Made by a program: the position numbers and the translations under genes. Of a stretch of 64,000 bases of DNA, positions 53,611 through 62,001 are shown piece by piece. This DNA comes from CAZVGZ01 sp964627605 (GTDB lineage Bacteria; Latescibacterota; MWCZ01; CAZVGZ01). Under the pieces are notes generated by a model. That model was not told where the DNA came from and searched no databases. It saw nothing but the letters and a program-made list of their open reading frames with translations. Each line of letters begins with the position of its first letter. Within the stretch, counting starts at the first letter, position 1. Location: NCBI GenBank assembly GCA_964627605.1, contig CAZVGZ010000009.1:1-64000 (forward strand), in the 5' to 3' direction.

Positions 53611-54528
53611 CTAAGACGGCCCGCAGATGGCTTCGGCGAGCCTCACGGTCTTCACCGCATCTTGAAGCGTGGTTAGAGGCTTGGTTCCCTCTTCAATGCA
53701 CTCGGCAAAAAACTCCACCTCGTTCTTGGCGTCCACATGAGGCAGGGACGCCGCTTTGCCCTCAATCCACGCTTGGACCGGGGTATCGCCGGTCATGTCC
53801 ATGTAGACCGACAGACCGTCGCCATGCACCTCCATGCGCTGAACCCGAGCGCCTACGCCATACAGCGACGAAAACGTCCCGGTTGCGCCGTTCTCAAACT
53901 GCAAAAGAGATTCGTGATGGCTTGACGATTCTATGCCTTCAATACGTCGCCTTATCAGCGGAATCACATCAGTGACATCACCGCCGAAACAGCGCGTCAG
54001 ATCAACATGGTGTATCGCGTCATAGACCACCAAACTGTGGGCGGTCTGCCCTATGAGCGATGGCATGTGCTTGTGATAGACCCCCCTGATGGAGGTAGGC
54101 GGGCCATGATCCTCCAGCAGTTTTACCACCGACCTAACGACCGGTTCGTAGCGGCGGTTGAGGGAGACTATCGCAGTGCCTTTGGAACTCTCTTCGGCGT
54201 CGGCCATCGTCTTGGTCTCAGCGGAATTCAGCCCAGGCGGTTTTTCTACAGAGACATGGAGGTCGCGGGAGAGGACCTCCAAAACAATGGGTGTCAGATC
54301 GTTGGGGCGGGTGACCACATGGACTATGTCCAGCGCGGCATCATCGAGCATGTCGCGGTAGTTTTCATAGCCAGGGACATCGAACTCACCGCTGACCTCA
54401 TCCAACCGCTCAGCCACGACCTCGGACACCGCAGTCAGGACCGTCTTATCGCACGCGGTCACCATCTCCAGGTGTGAGCGGACATGGCGACCGCCAGCCC
54501 CAACTATCCCCACTCTAATCGGCTCCAT
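53611..54528 (-). CDS. Gfo/Idh/MocA-family oxidoreductase
   Basis: A protein of 305 residues. The NAD(P) Rossmann motif is V-G-I-V-G-A-G-G-R-H at 6-15, the dinucleotide/substrate motif is S-V-E-K-P-P-G at about 93-99, and the C-terminal beta-sheet domain includes H-H-V-D-L-T-R-C-F near 170-180 where the catalytic His usually is. Members oxidise or reduce sugars and inositols. Its stop overlaps the Shine-Dalgarno of the kinase, and the Tat-type lyase is 72 bases upstream, so the three form an operon. Confidence 0.88.
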   Translation of the reverse strand: MEPIRVGIVGAGGRHVRSHLEMVTACDKTVLTAVSEVVAERLDEVSGEFDVPGYENYRDMLDDAALDIVHVVTRPNDLTPIVLEVLSRDLHVSVEKPPGLNSAETKTMADAEESSKGTAIVSLNRRYEPVVRSVVKLLEDHGPPTSIRGVYHKHMPSLIGQTAHSLVVYDAIHHVDLTRCFGGDVTDVIPLIRRRIEGIESSSHHESLLQFENGATGTFSSLYGVGARVQRMEVHGDGLSVYMDMTGDTPVQAWIEGKAASLPHVDAKNEVEFFAECIEEGTKPLTTLQDAVKTVRLAEAICGPS

Positions 54529-54600
54529 ACGAACCGTCTCCCAGATTTGGCGTTGCTACAACCGACACTCAGAGGGCCCAAAACAGATCGGCCGCAGCGA

Positions 54601-55656
54601 CTAGACGACTCCCAATTCCTCTTCGGCTTGGCCTACCATATCTGGTAGCGAGTCGAGATGGCCCTGTTGCTCTGTGTTTAGAGGCGTCGCAGGCTTCCTT
54701 AGATACTCTTTGACTGGAAGGCTGAGGCGACCTAGATAAAGCTTGGCAACTTCGGGATGTGGCTTCATTATCTGCAACAGCTTGATTATCCACTCCTGAG
54801 CGAGCTCACCTCGTTTGGTGTCGCCATCCTGGTAGGCGTCGTAGCACGCGACAAAGACGCTCGGGAAAACGTTGCATCCAATCGAACACGCCCCGGTGCA
54901 ACCAAGCGCCAACGACTCCCAAAAAATATGCTCACCAGCCTGAAGCACGTTGAACTGACCGTCGGCTGCTGCGATTTTGCCTTTTACAATGTCAAGATCC
55001 AGTGTGGTGTCTTTGCTTCCCACATACTTGTCGAGCTTGGCAAGTCTGCCGAACAGCGACGGCCCGATCTTGGGACGCCCAGGCAGTTCGTATACCCATA
55101 GCGGGATGTCAACCGCGTCATTGATCGCTTTATAATATTCGAAATAGGCGTCGTCGTCGGCACCTTCCAAATGGTCAGGCGACAGCACGACAACGGAGTC
55201 TATACCGGTTTTGGACATTATTTTGGCACCCTCAATGCAGGCTTCCGGGTCTTCTTTGGCGAGTGTGCCGGTGGCGATGACTGGAACGCGGCCTGCTGCG
55301 GCGGCATGGTAGGCTTCGGCTACCTGGCACGCTTCGTCCATGGAAAGCGAAAACATCTCCCCGGTGCCGCATACAGGGAACAGCACATGCGCCCCCTTGC
55401 CGATCATCCAATCGGTGAAAGCGGCGATACCGTCGAAATCGATAGAACGGTCTTCGTTGAAAGGTGTGAGCATGGGCGGCACAATTCCGTGTGCCATGTC
55501 AACCGGCTTCATGGAGCCTCCAAACTGTGGGAACAAAGAGGTACGAATCGCGGGGAAAGCGGTACCTACAGCCGCCCCGGCTGTTAGCGTCTTCAGGAAA
55601 GAACGACGGCTGAGGCCTTCGGCCTTCGGCGTCACGTCTCGATCGGGGTCTACCAT
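54601..55656 (-). CDS. Tat-exported DHDPS/NAL-family lyase
   Basis: From the ATG at 55656 the product has 351 residues. The N-terminus carries a twin-arginine signal, S-R-R-S-F-L-K-T-L followed by A-G-A-A-V-G-T-A-F-P-A, so the protein is predicted to be exported folded. The rest is a (beta/alpha)8 aldolase of the dihydrodipicolinate synthase/N-acetylneuraminate lyase family: G-T-G-E-M-F-S-L near 91-98 (phosphate/carboxylate loop), V-Y-E-L-P-G with the Tyr near 190 and the Schiff-base Lys in Y-V-G-S-K-D-T-T near 215. Exported aldolases of this family are uncommon. It is first in the operon with the oxidoreductase and DUF1537 kinase. Confidence 0.88.
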   Translation of the reverse strand: MVDPDRDVTPKAEGLSRRSFLKTLTAGAAVGTAFPAIRTSLFPQFGGSMKPVDMAHGIVPPMLTPFNEDRSIDFDGIAAFTDWMIGKGAHVLFPVCGTGEMFSLSMDEACQVAEAYHAAAAGRVPVIATGTLAKEDPEACIEGAKIMSKTGIDSVVVLSPDHLEGADDDAYFEYYKAINDAVDIPLWVYELPGRPKIGPSLFGRLAKLDKYVGSKDTTLDLDIVKGKIAAADGQFNVLQAGEHIFWESLALGCTGACSIGCNVFPSVFVACYDAYQDGDTKRGELAQEWIIKLLQIMKPHPEVAKLYLGRLSLPVKEYLRKPATPLNTEQQGHLDSLPDMVGQAEEELGVV

Positions 55657-55879
55657 ATCCAAGTCTTCTACGCTATTAGGAGTGTGCTGTTGTCAAATTC
55701 TAACAGATCGGCTCCGACAAGTCCACGGGATGCCACAGGCTGTGGGCCAGTTTGACGAGTCATGCAGCAGACCCAAAGCCTGTAGCAACAAAGCAGTGTT
55801 GGTAGCCCTGCGGCTGTGTTCGACGGTAGGTAGGCAGGATTACGGTCGATGATGATTACCCTATCGGCACCCATGCGCG

Positions 55880-56134
55880 TCACGGCCTGCCCCCATCCAG
55901 GTCGCACTTGGCTCTATTGAGTATCGCGTCTATCTCGATCTGAATGTCTGAATCAAGCGCGAAGTCGTGGTTGGAAACTATCCGCCGTACCTGATCGCTG
56001 GCCGCTTGGGAGATGTCACCGCCGTCTGCTGACCGCCATGTGGAGAGCATTTCGCGCGTAAACAGTTGGGAGTGCCAGTAGGTTTGGCGGAAAGAGTTCA
56101 GTGTCGAATCCAGCCCGATAAACCCTTGTTCAAT
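55880..56134 (-). pseudogene. 3' remnant of a trimethylamine methyltransferase (MttB) family gene
   Basis: The last 84 residues of the minus-strand frame match the C-terminus of MttB-family corrinoid methyltransferases: G-L-D-S-T-L-N-S-F-R-Q-T-Y-W, then a W-R-S-A-D-G-G segment, and the closing H-D-F-A-L-D-S-D-I-Q-I-E-I-D-A-I-L helix. Everything before it, including the catalytic barrel, is missing and replaced by glutamate synthase sequence, so this is a fused remnant. The 223 bases between it and the Tat lyase (55657-55879) hold no gene I can support. Confidence 0.6.
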
Positions 56135-56137
56135 TCC

Positions 56138-56687
56138 AGAGGCCGTCTCAGCGAGACAGCGTGCGAGGTGCAACGGCGGTGCAAAATCAGTGTCGCCCAA
56201 CCCCTGTGGGCGTCCAATGAGCAGTTGACGGATGTCGGGTTCGGTCTGCGCACCCTTGTCCCCCAAGCCGCTGTTATCCACTGGCACATCGCGCCACGCC
56301 AGCAAGGGGAGACCGGATTGTTGCAAGACCGCCTACACAGCAACGACGATGGAGTCGGCAGACTCTTTGTCGCCAGTGGGCAGAAACAACACACCAACCG
56401 CCAGGTTGCCCTGCCCCGGAGGTCTGACGCCCTTAGAGATCAGGTGCCGCTCCAGTATCGCGTAGGGTGTTTGAGTCAACACCTCAGCGCCATCACCAAT
56501 TTTGGCGTCTTTGTCCACAGCGCCGCGATGGGTCAGGTTGCTATAAAGCTTCTGTGGCTTTAAGAAGTATTTCGTGACTTCTGTTAACACCGATGTCAGC
56601 GACAAAACCAACACCGCAGCCGTCGTGTTCGTAGTGCGGACAGTAGAGCGTCCGAGACGCATCTATATTGAGTCCGAAATGGCTCAT
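56138..56687 (-). pseudogene. 5' remnant of glutamate synthase large subunit (gltB)
   Basis: From an ATG at 56687 with AGGAG upstream the frame opens like GltB: H-D-G-C-G-V-G-F-V-A near residue 26-35 with Cys at the amidotransferase N-terminal region, then a TAG at 56540-56542. A one-base shift resumes the sense sequence N-L-T-H-R-G-A-V-D-K-D-A-K-I-G-D-G-A, followed by A-V-G-V-L-F-L-P. A further in-frame TAG at 56333-56335 interrupts it before L-A-W-R-D-V-P-V. Whole GltB is about 1500 residues and only the first 180 survive here, before the join with the MttB remnant. Two independent lesions plus the truncation make this a decayed gene and not a simple sequencing error. Confidence 0.75.
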
Positions 56688-56736
56688 TAATATTGTCTCC
56701 TCATCCCATCTATATCAAGTTATTTCAAGTCGCGAC

Positions 56737-56796
56737 AAAAAATCGCTTGAAGCGGTTTGGCCCCAAGCGGTCTCGTAGCGACCGATCTAATCGGTC
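56737..56796 (-). terminator. Possible terminator region after nadA
   Basis: A perfect hairpin GACCGAT-TAG-ATCGGTC occupies 56780-56796, 25 bases past the nadA stop. A second small stem CGCT-TCA-AGCG followed by six T residues on the minus strand lies at 56737-56753. The second stem is short, so the call is tentative. Confidence 0.35.
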
Positions 56797-56820
56797 TGGC
56801 TTTCCTGTTAGTGTCTATCG

Positions 56821-57927
56821 TCAGGCAGAGACTCCAAGCATCCTGCCCAAGGCCAACCGGGCGTGGGTCTTAATATCTTCGGGCATCGCTACCACATTGA
56901 CCTCACCCAACTCCTCAAGCGTCCACAGAAGGTCGTTGAGGCTGACTTTGTACATGTTCGGGCATAGTGAACGCGTCAATGGAACGATCCGTTTGTCCCT
57001 GTATTCATCGGCCAGTCGGTCGATCAGGTTTATCTCTGTTCCAATAGCGATCGACGCTCCCTTGGGCGCATCATCGACATACTTGCAGATGAAACCTGTG
57101 GACCCACAGCCGTCGGCACTATCCACCACATCCGCCGTGCATTCGGGATGCACTATGATCTTCACCGCCGGGTCGTCCAGTCGCGCCTGTTCTAGGTGCG
57201 CGACTTTGAACCGGGTATGGACGTGGCAGTAACCTTTCCAAAGGATGAGTCTGGCATCTCCAAGCTCCTTGAGTACCACTCCACCCATCTCGTAGCGCGG
57301 GTCCCACAGCGCAGTCTCGTCGCTGGTTAGACCCCATTTGCGCCCAGTGTTCCACCCCAAATGCTCGTCAGGAAAGAAGAGCACCGCATCGCCACGCTCA
57401 TAGGCCCAGTCGAACACCGCTCCTGCGTTGGAGGAGGTGCAGACTATCCCATCATTGCGACCGCAAAACGCCTTCAGCTCAGCGTCTGAGTTCATGTAGG
57501 TAACTGGAATCACCGTGCGGCCCGGCGCTGAGGCCATCAGATCGTCCCACGCCCACTCCACCTGGTCGATGTCGGCCATATCTGCCATTGGGCAGCCTGC
57601 CGATAGGTCGGGGTGAAGGACCACCTGGTCGTCGCGGCAGAGGATTTTGGCGCTTTCAGCCATGAAATGAACGCCACAGAACACGATATATCTTGCGGCT
57701 TGCTCTCTGGCGGCGGCCTCCGAAAGACCGAAAGAGTCGCCGATGTGGTCGGAGAGTCTGACGATCCGCTTGTCCTGATAGTGATGACCCAGGATGGTCA
57801 GCTCGGGGCCACGGACCCTTTTGACGTGTTCTATGCGCTCAATGACTTCGGCGTCATCAAACGATCTATATTCGTCCGGGAGAACGGCGTTGGCCTGGGT
57901 AAGTGACGGTATCACCGCTGTAGTCAT
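56821..57927 (-). CDS. nadA: Quinolinate synthase
   Basis: A protein of 368 residues. It starts like NadA with I-L-G-H-H-Y-Q near 45-51 and G-D-S-F-G-L-S near 63-69. The three Fe-S ligands are visible: V-F-C-G-V-H-F-M near 84, I-V-C-T-S-S-N-A-G near 170 and A-D-G-C-G-S-T-G-F near 275. It also has H-P-E-C with a further Cys as in class II NadA. It condenses iminoaspartate with dihydroxyacetone phosphate to make quinolinate for NAD. Its neighbour nadB is not in the window. The 185 bases downstream of the Mo-oxidoreductase gene hold its promoter. Confidence 0.95.
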   Translation of the reverse strand: MTTAVIPSLTQANAVLPDEYRSFDDAEVIERIEHVKRVRGPELTILGHHYQDKRIVRLSDHIGDSFGLSEAAAREQAARYIVFCGVHFMAESAKILCRDDQVVLHPDLSAGCPMADMADIDQVEWAWDDLMASAPGRTVIPVTYMNSDAELKAFCGRNDGIVCTSSNAGAVFDWAYERGDAVLFFPDEHLGWNTGRKWGLTSDETALWDPRYEMGGVVLKELGDARLILWKGYCHVHTRFKVAHLEQARLDDPAVKIIVHPECTADVVDSADGCGSTGFICKYVDDAPKGASIAIGTEINLIDRLADEYRDKRIVPLTRSLCPNMYKVSLNDLLWTLEELGEVNVVAMPEDIKTHARLALGRMLGVSA

Positions 57928-58112
57928 ATCTACCTTCTCGCCGAGCGTCGTTCGCGTAGAGAGCTACCGGGAAAACCGTACGATAGATCAGCCTTACGAC
58001 CTGTGGAGGGTAACGGGGTAGAAAATACGGTTTTTCTTATAGTGTTACAAGAGCACGAACTAGGGGCGATGCTAAAACAGAGAAATCACCAGGATGTGCG
58101 TTGACCAAGCGG

Positions 58113-58679
58113 TCAGCGGCTAAACCGGTCGTCGTCGAAGGGAAAAGCGGTGTTGCTGTAACCCCGCGTCTCCCAGAAACCGAACTGATCTCGGGCGACA
58201 AACTCAATGGTTCGCACCCATTTGCACGACTTCCACCCATACCGTTTGGGAACCACCATTCTAAGAGGCGCACCATGTTCTGGTGAAAGCGGCTCTCCAT
58301 CGTGGCTGTGGGCGAGGATCGCGTCGTCGTCGAGACAGGCGTCTATGGGCAGACTGGTGGTGTACATCCCAAGATCGCCAAACACCACAAAACCGGCATC
58401 GGATGCGGGCTCGACCAACTTAGAGATCTCGCCAAAAAGAACACCGGTCCAGACGTTGTCAAGCCTAGACCAGTGTGTTACGCAGTGAAAATCGCTCTGG
58501 GAATCTGATTGGTCCAGATTAAGAAACTCATCCCATGTCCAGGTCACAGAAGACTCCACCAAGCCGAAAACGCGCAAGTCCCACTCTGCGGGATCGAAAC
58601 GTGGTATCTCCCCTACATGGAGGACAGGAAACTTTTCTGTCAGCGTCTGACCAGGTGGAGTGCGGCTTCGATCAGACAT
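58113..58679 (-). CDS. Molybdopterin-dependent oxidoreductase, sulfite-oxidase fold, no signal peptide
   Basis: A protein of 188 residues with the SUOX/YedY-type molybdopterin-binding domain: P-V-L-H-V-G-E-I-P near 18-26, the Mo-ligand Cys in F-H-C-V-T-H-W-S near 66, and G-A-P-L-R-M-V-V-P-K-R-Y-G-W-K near 136-150. It lacks a Tat signal and the dimerisation domain, so it is a short cytoplasmic member. Substrate unknown. The start lies 5 bases after the dksA stop, so it is translationally coupled to dksA. Confidence 0.88.
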   Translation of the reverse strand: MSDRSRTPPGQTLTEKFPVLHVGEIPRFDPAEWDLRVFGLVESSVTWTWDEFLNLDQSDSQSDFHCVTHWSRLDNVWTGVLFGEISKLVEPASDAGFVVFGDLGMYTTSLPIDACLDDDAILAHSHDGEPLSPEHGAPLRMVVPKRYGWKSCKWVRTIEFVARDQFGFWETRGYSNTAFPFDDDRFSR

Positions 58680-58684
58680 AGGCT

Positions 58685-59113
58685 CTACTCGTCGTCGTCA
58701 GAGAGCAGTAGTCCGTCCTCCAGGACGGCGAACGAGGGGCCGTCACCCTGTTTGAGGCTGAGGAGGCCCTGCTCCTGTTTACCCTTGCATGCGACACACA
58801 GCGGTGCCTCAGGTAGCGCTTCCATCCGCTTGTCACCTATTGGATCTTCGCAACCCTCGCAAGTGCCGTAGGTCCCGTCTTTTAGTTTTTCTATGGCATG
58901 GGCGATGTCTGTGAGCTCATTCTTCTGGGTATCATTGAGGGCCATGAGAACATTTAGCTCCACAGCCACCGACGCGTCATCATTGATGTCTGGCTGCGCA
59001 GCTTCACCTCGCAGACCAGCCATCTCCTGACGACCCTCGTCGATGTTCCCAAGAATCTTATCTCTTTTAGCCACCAGTAGTTGTTCGAAATGCGCAAGCT
59101 GTTTTTTGGTCAT
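58685..59113 (-). CDS. dksA: DksA/TraR-family zinc-finger protein
   Basis: A protein of 142 residues. An N-terminal coiled coil of about 90 residues leads to the C4 zinc finger C-E-G-C-E-D-P-I-G, ending L-C-V-A-C-K near 112-117. The tip region has D-D-A-S-V-A rather than the canonical D-x-x-D-x-A, so the secondary-channel function is uncertain. The last 25 residues are acidic. It may modulate RNA polymerase with ppGpp. It lies downstream of leuS and upstream of the Mo-oxidoreductase. Confidence 0.85.
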   Translation of the reverse strand: MTKKQLAHFEQLLVAKRDKILGNIDEGRQEMAGLRGEAAQPDINDDASVAVELNVLMALNDTQKNELTDIAHAIEKLKDGTYGTCEGCEDPIGDKRMEALPEAPLCVACKGKQEQGLLSLKQGDGPSFAVLEDGLLLSDDDE

Positions 59114-59131
59114 TCACACCCTCATTCATTC

Positions 59132-59147
59132 GGGTCCCTATGGACCC
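59132..59147. repeat. Short perfect palindromic hairpin upstream of dksA
   Basis: GGGTCC-CTAT-GGACCC at 59132-59147, 18 bases before the dksA ATG and 48 past the leuS stop. A 6-base-pair stem without a T-run, so it is more likely a leader hairpin or protein site than a terminator. Confidence 0.4.
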
Positions 59148-59194
59148 ACTGTAAACCTGTTGGCAGCACACCGACTTAGTACCACGGCGCTCAA

Positions 59195-61774
59195 TTATAC
59201 GACCATGTTGACCACGCGACCAGGGACGACAATCACCTTTTTGAGGGTCTCGCCCTCCAGATGACGCATAACGTTGGGCTCTGTCAGCGCCAAACGCTCA
59301 ATCTCATCGTTCTTAGCGTCTACCGGCAGCTCCAGAGTAGCCCGAACTTTGCCGTTGATCTGGACGGCCATAGTCACGGTCTCAAGCGACGCCAACAAAG
59401 CGTCAAAATCCGGCCACGACACATTTTGAAAAATGCTGGATTCATTACCACAGAGAGACCATAACTCCTCGGCTAGGTGCGGCGCGAACGGGCTGACCAG
59501 CACCACAAGGTCATCCCTTGTCTGCGGGTCTATCTTGCCGCCTGGTCCGTTGGAAGAGGTCGCGAAGTTGACGAACTCCATCAACCGGCTGACTGTAGTG
59601 TTGAATTTGAACCCCTCCATCCCCTCGGTAACCTGTTTGACCAGACGATGGCGAGCTTTTGTGACGGTGTCACTTGGCGGTGTGTTCGGATCGATATTCG
59701 TGACCACCAGCTTCCACAACCGACTAAGGAAGCGTCCAGTTCCCAATATCCCCCTATCGGTCCACTCGGCATCCTGCTCAGGCGGCCCGACAAACAGCTC
59801 GTAGAGCCTTAGGGCATCTGCGCCATGCTGTCCCACAAGCTCATCCGGCGAAACCGAATTGCCCTTGGATTTGGACATCTTGGCGACTTCTATCCCCAGC
59901 TCCTGACTGCACAACCCACATGTTGGGGTGGCAGGATCATCGTCTGACCAGACTATTTCCTGGTCGGCGATGTAGCCGAAATTGGCGCATTTGGCGTTGC
60001 TGTGGAGATAGCTGCGCCTTGTTATCATCCCCTGATTGAAAAGCCTGCTGAAGGGCTCATCAAAACTCAGATGTCCGCGATCATGGAGAACTTTGGTCCA
60101 GAAACGGGCGTATAGAAGATGCAAAATCGCGTGTTCAACACCGCCAATATACATATGGACCGGCACCCACTTAGCAAGCTCGTCAGGGTTGAATGCTACG
60201 TCTGTCCTGTGTGGGTTTGGATAGCGCAAGAAATACCACGACGATCCGGCCCATGTGGGCATCGTGTCGGTGTCGCGCTTAGCTGGAGCGCTGCATTTTG
60301 GGCAGTCCACATTCACCCACTCATCAATCGCAGCCAACGGTGACTCGCCTGTGCCGGTGGGCTGATATCTCTCCACATGTGGCAGCAGTACCGGAAGATC
60401 TTTGTCTGGAACCGGTACCTCGCCACATTTTGGGCAGTGGACTATCGGGATAGGCTCGCCCCAGTACCTTTGACGGCTGAATATCCAGTCCCTCAAGCGG
60501 TAGTTGATCGACTCAGTTCCAGCTCCCTCATCGGTGAGCCAGCTAGTTATCTGCCGACCGCCTTCGTTTGAGCTTAGCCCGTCGAACCGTCCAGAGTTAA
60601 CCATATCTCCATCGCCTGCCCACGCCTGGGACAGATCGCCGTTGTCGTCGCGCTCAGACTCGTCGCTGTGGATTACTTCGACTATGGACAGTGAGAACTT
60701 TTTGGCGAAATCGAAATCTCTCTGGTCGTGACCAGGCACCGCCATTATCGCACCGGTGCCATATCCCATAAGGACATAGTCGGATATCCAGATCGGAATC
60801 TCTGTGCCGGTCGCTGGATTGACCGCGGAAGCTCCCAATGCGACACCGCTCTTAAGTCTTGTTTCGGCGGCCCGGTCTATCTCTTTGACTTTCCGGGCCT
60901 CAGCGGCGTACTCCTCGACCGCTTGCTCCTCTTCATCGCCAACCAAGTCCATCACAAGCGGATGCTCTGGTGCCAAAACCATGTAGGTCGCACCGAAAAG
61001 CGTGTCAGGGCGGGTGGTGAAAACCTCTATCCCGACGCTGAACCCGCTTTTGGCGCTCTTCGCCTGGAAGGTAATCTTGGCACCTTCTGAGCGACCGATC
61101 CAGTTCGCCTGCATGGTTTTGACTTTTTCTGGCCACTCCAAACCCTCAAGATCGTTCAACAGCCTCTCGGCGTAGGCCGTGATTTTCAGCTTCCACTGGT
61201 CCAGGTCGCGAATCTCGACCCCGGTACCACACCGCTCACACTGCCCGGCTATCACCTCTTCGTTCGCCAGGCCGGTAGCGCAAGACGGGCACCAGTTGAT
61301 CAGCGCATTGTCCCTATAGGCCAAACCAGCGTGGTACATCTGGAGGAAAATCCACTGTGTCCAACGGTAGTAGTCAGGGTCCGTTGTATTGAGCTCGCGC
61401 GACCAGTCGTACATCGCGCCTATCTCATGGAGCTGACGCTTCATCGTCGCGATGTTGCTGGCGATACTGATGGTGGGATGTATCCCTTTTTTAATCGCGT
61501 CGTTTTCAGCGGGGAGTCCAAACGCGTCCCAACCGATGGGATGCAGCACTTCAAATCCCTGGAGCCTCTTGTAGCGCGCCCACACGTCTGACAAAACGTA
61601 GTTGCGCCAGTGGCCGACGTGCAGGCCGCTTCCAGAGGGATAGGGAAACATGTCCAGACAGTAGTATGCTGGACGCTCGCTGGACTCATCGGCGGTATGA
61701 CAGTCGTGGGTGTCCCACCACTGCCGCCATTTTTTTTCGATTGTAGAAAAGTTGTAGTCTTTCATGGTGCCCAT
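59195..61774 (-). CDS. leuS: Leucine--tRNA ligase
   Basis: A protein of 859 residues, class I. P-Y-P-S-G-S-G-L-H-V-G-H at about 44-55 is the HIGH region (as HVGH). Two zinc-ribbon Cys pairs occur at C-P-S-C...C-E-R-C near 168-188 and at C-P-K-C near 449. Editing-domain sequence with T-R-P-D-T-L-F-G-A-T is at about 258-267, and K-M-S-K-S-K-G-N near 636 is the KMSKS loop. The C-terminal anticodon domain is complete. It begins at ATG 61774 with AAAGGCC upstream. It is the gene after asnS on the same strand, 227 bases away. Confidence 0.96.
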   Translation of the reverse strand: MGTMKDYNFSTIEKKWRQWWDTHDCHTADESSERPAYYCLDMFPYPSGSGLHVGHWRNYVLSDVWARYKRLQGFEVLHPIGWDAFGLPAENDAIKKGIHPTISIASNIATMKRQLHEIGAMYDWSRELNTTDPDYYRWTQWIFLQMYHAGLAYRDNALINWCPSCATGLANEEVIAGQCERCGTGVEIRDLDQWKLKITAYAERLLNDLEGLEWPEKVKTMQANWIGRSEGAKITFQAKSAKSGFSVGIEVFTTRPDTLFGATYMVLAPEHPLVMDLVGDEEEQAVEEYAAEARKVKEIDRAAETRLKSGVALGASAVNPATGTEIPIWISDYVLMGYGTGAIMAVPGHDQRDFDFAKKFSLSIVEVIHSDESERDDNGDLSQAWAGDGDMVNSGRFDGLSSNEGGRQITSWLTDEGAGTESINYRLRDWIFSRQRYWGEPIPIVHCPKCGEVPVPDKDLPVLLPHVERYQPTGTGESPLAAIDEWVNVDCPKCSAPAKRDTDTMPTWAGSSWYFLRYPNPHRTDVAFNPDELAKWVPVHMYIGGVEHAILHLLYARFWTKVLHDRGHLSFDEPFSRLFNQGMITRRSYLHSNAKCANFGYIADQEIVWSDDDPATPTCGLCSQELGIEVAKMSKSKGNSVSPDELVGQHGADALRLYELFVGPPEQDAEWTDRGILGTGRFLSRLWKLVVTNIDPNTPPSDTVTKARHRLVKQVTEGMEGFKFNTTVSRLMEFVNFATSSNGPGGKIDPQTRDDLVVLVSPFAPHLAEELWSLCGNESSIFQNVSWPDFDALLASLETVTMAVQINGKVRATLELPVDAKNDEIERLALTEPNVMRHLEGETLKKVIVVPGRVVNMVV

Positions 61775-61861
61775 GTGGCCTTTCGAAGCCCAGTTTCAAC
61801 TGAGAAAAAAGTGATCGGACGTCAGTCGGTCTCCCTATCTCAGGGACCAAAGGCCGTGTCT

Positions 61862-61894
61862 GAGATCGCAGGCTATAACAGCCCTCGCAATCTC
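61862..61894 (-). promoter_or_regulatory. Leader hairpin upstream of leuS
   Basis: In the gap between asnS and leuS, GAGATTGC pairs with GCGATCTC (8 base pairs, one wobble) enclosing an inner GGCT/AGCC stem. It lies about 90 bases before the leuS start. A second small hairpin (CGTTCG/CGAACG) is at 61941-61962. No T-box signature or U-run is visible, so a regulatory leader is only suggested. Confidence 0.3.
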
Positions 61895-62001
61895 AAAATG
61901 CTCCTTCTGATCATAACGATTCACGTAGCTATATCTCGTCGTTCGCCGGGCGTAACGAACGCCTCAAGCGAACATACAGTTCCAACCCGCCCAGGGAAAA
62001 A

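Noticed and set aside
53403..53975. 190-codon plus-strand frame across kinase and oxidoreductase genes
   Set aside because: It is antisense to two recognised genes and Arg/Ser/Pro-rich, with no domain.
17815..56335. Idea that TAG is read as an amino acid (amber recoding or pyrrolysine), prompted by two in-frame TAG codons and the mttB remnant
   Set aside because: Many intact genes in the window end with TAG, for example addA and dksA. The gltB remnant has other lesions, and no Pyl machinery is seen.
61775..62001. T-box leader upstream of leuS
   Set aside because: Hairpins exist, but no AGGGUGG-type T-box core or terminator/antiterminator pair is present.
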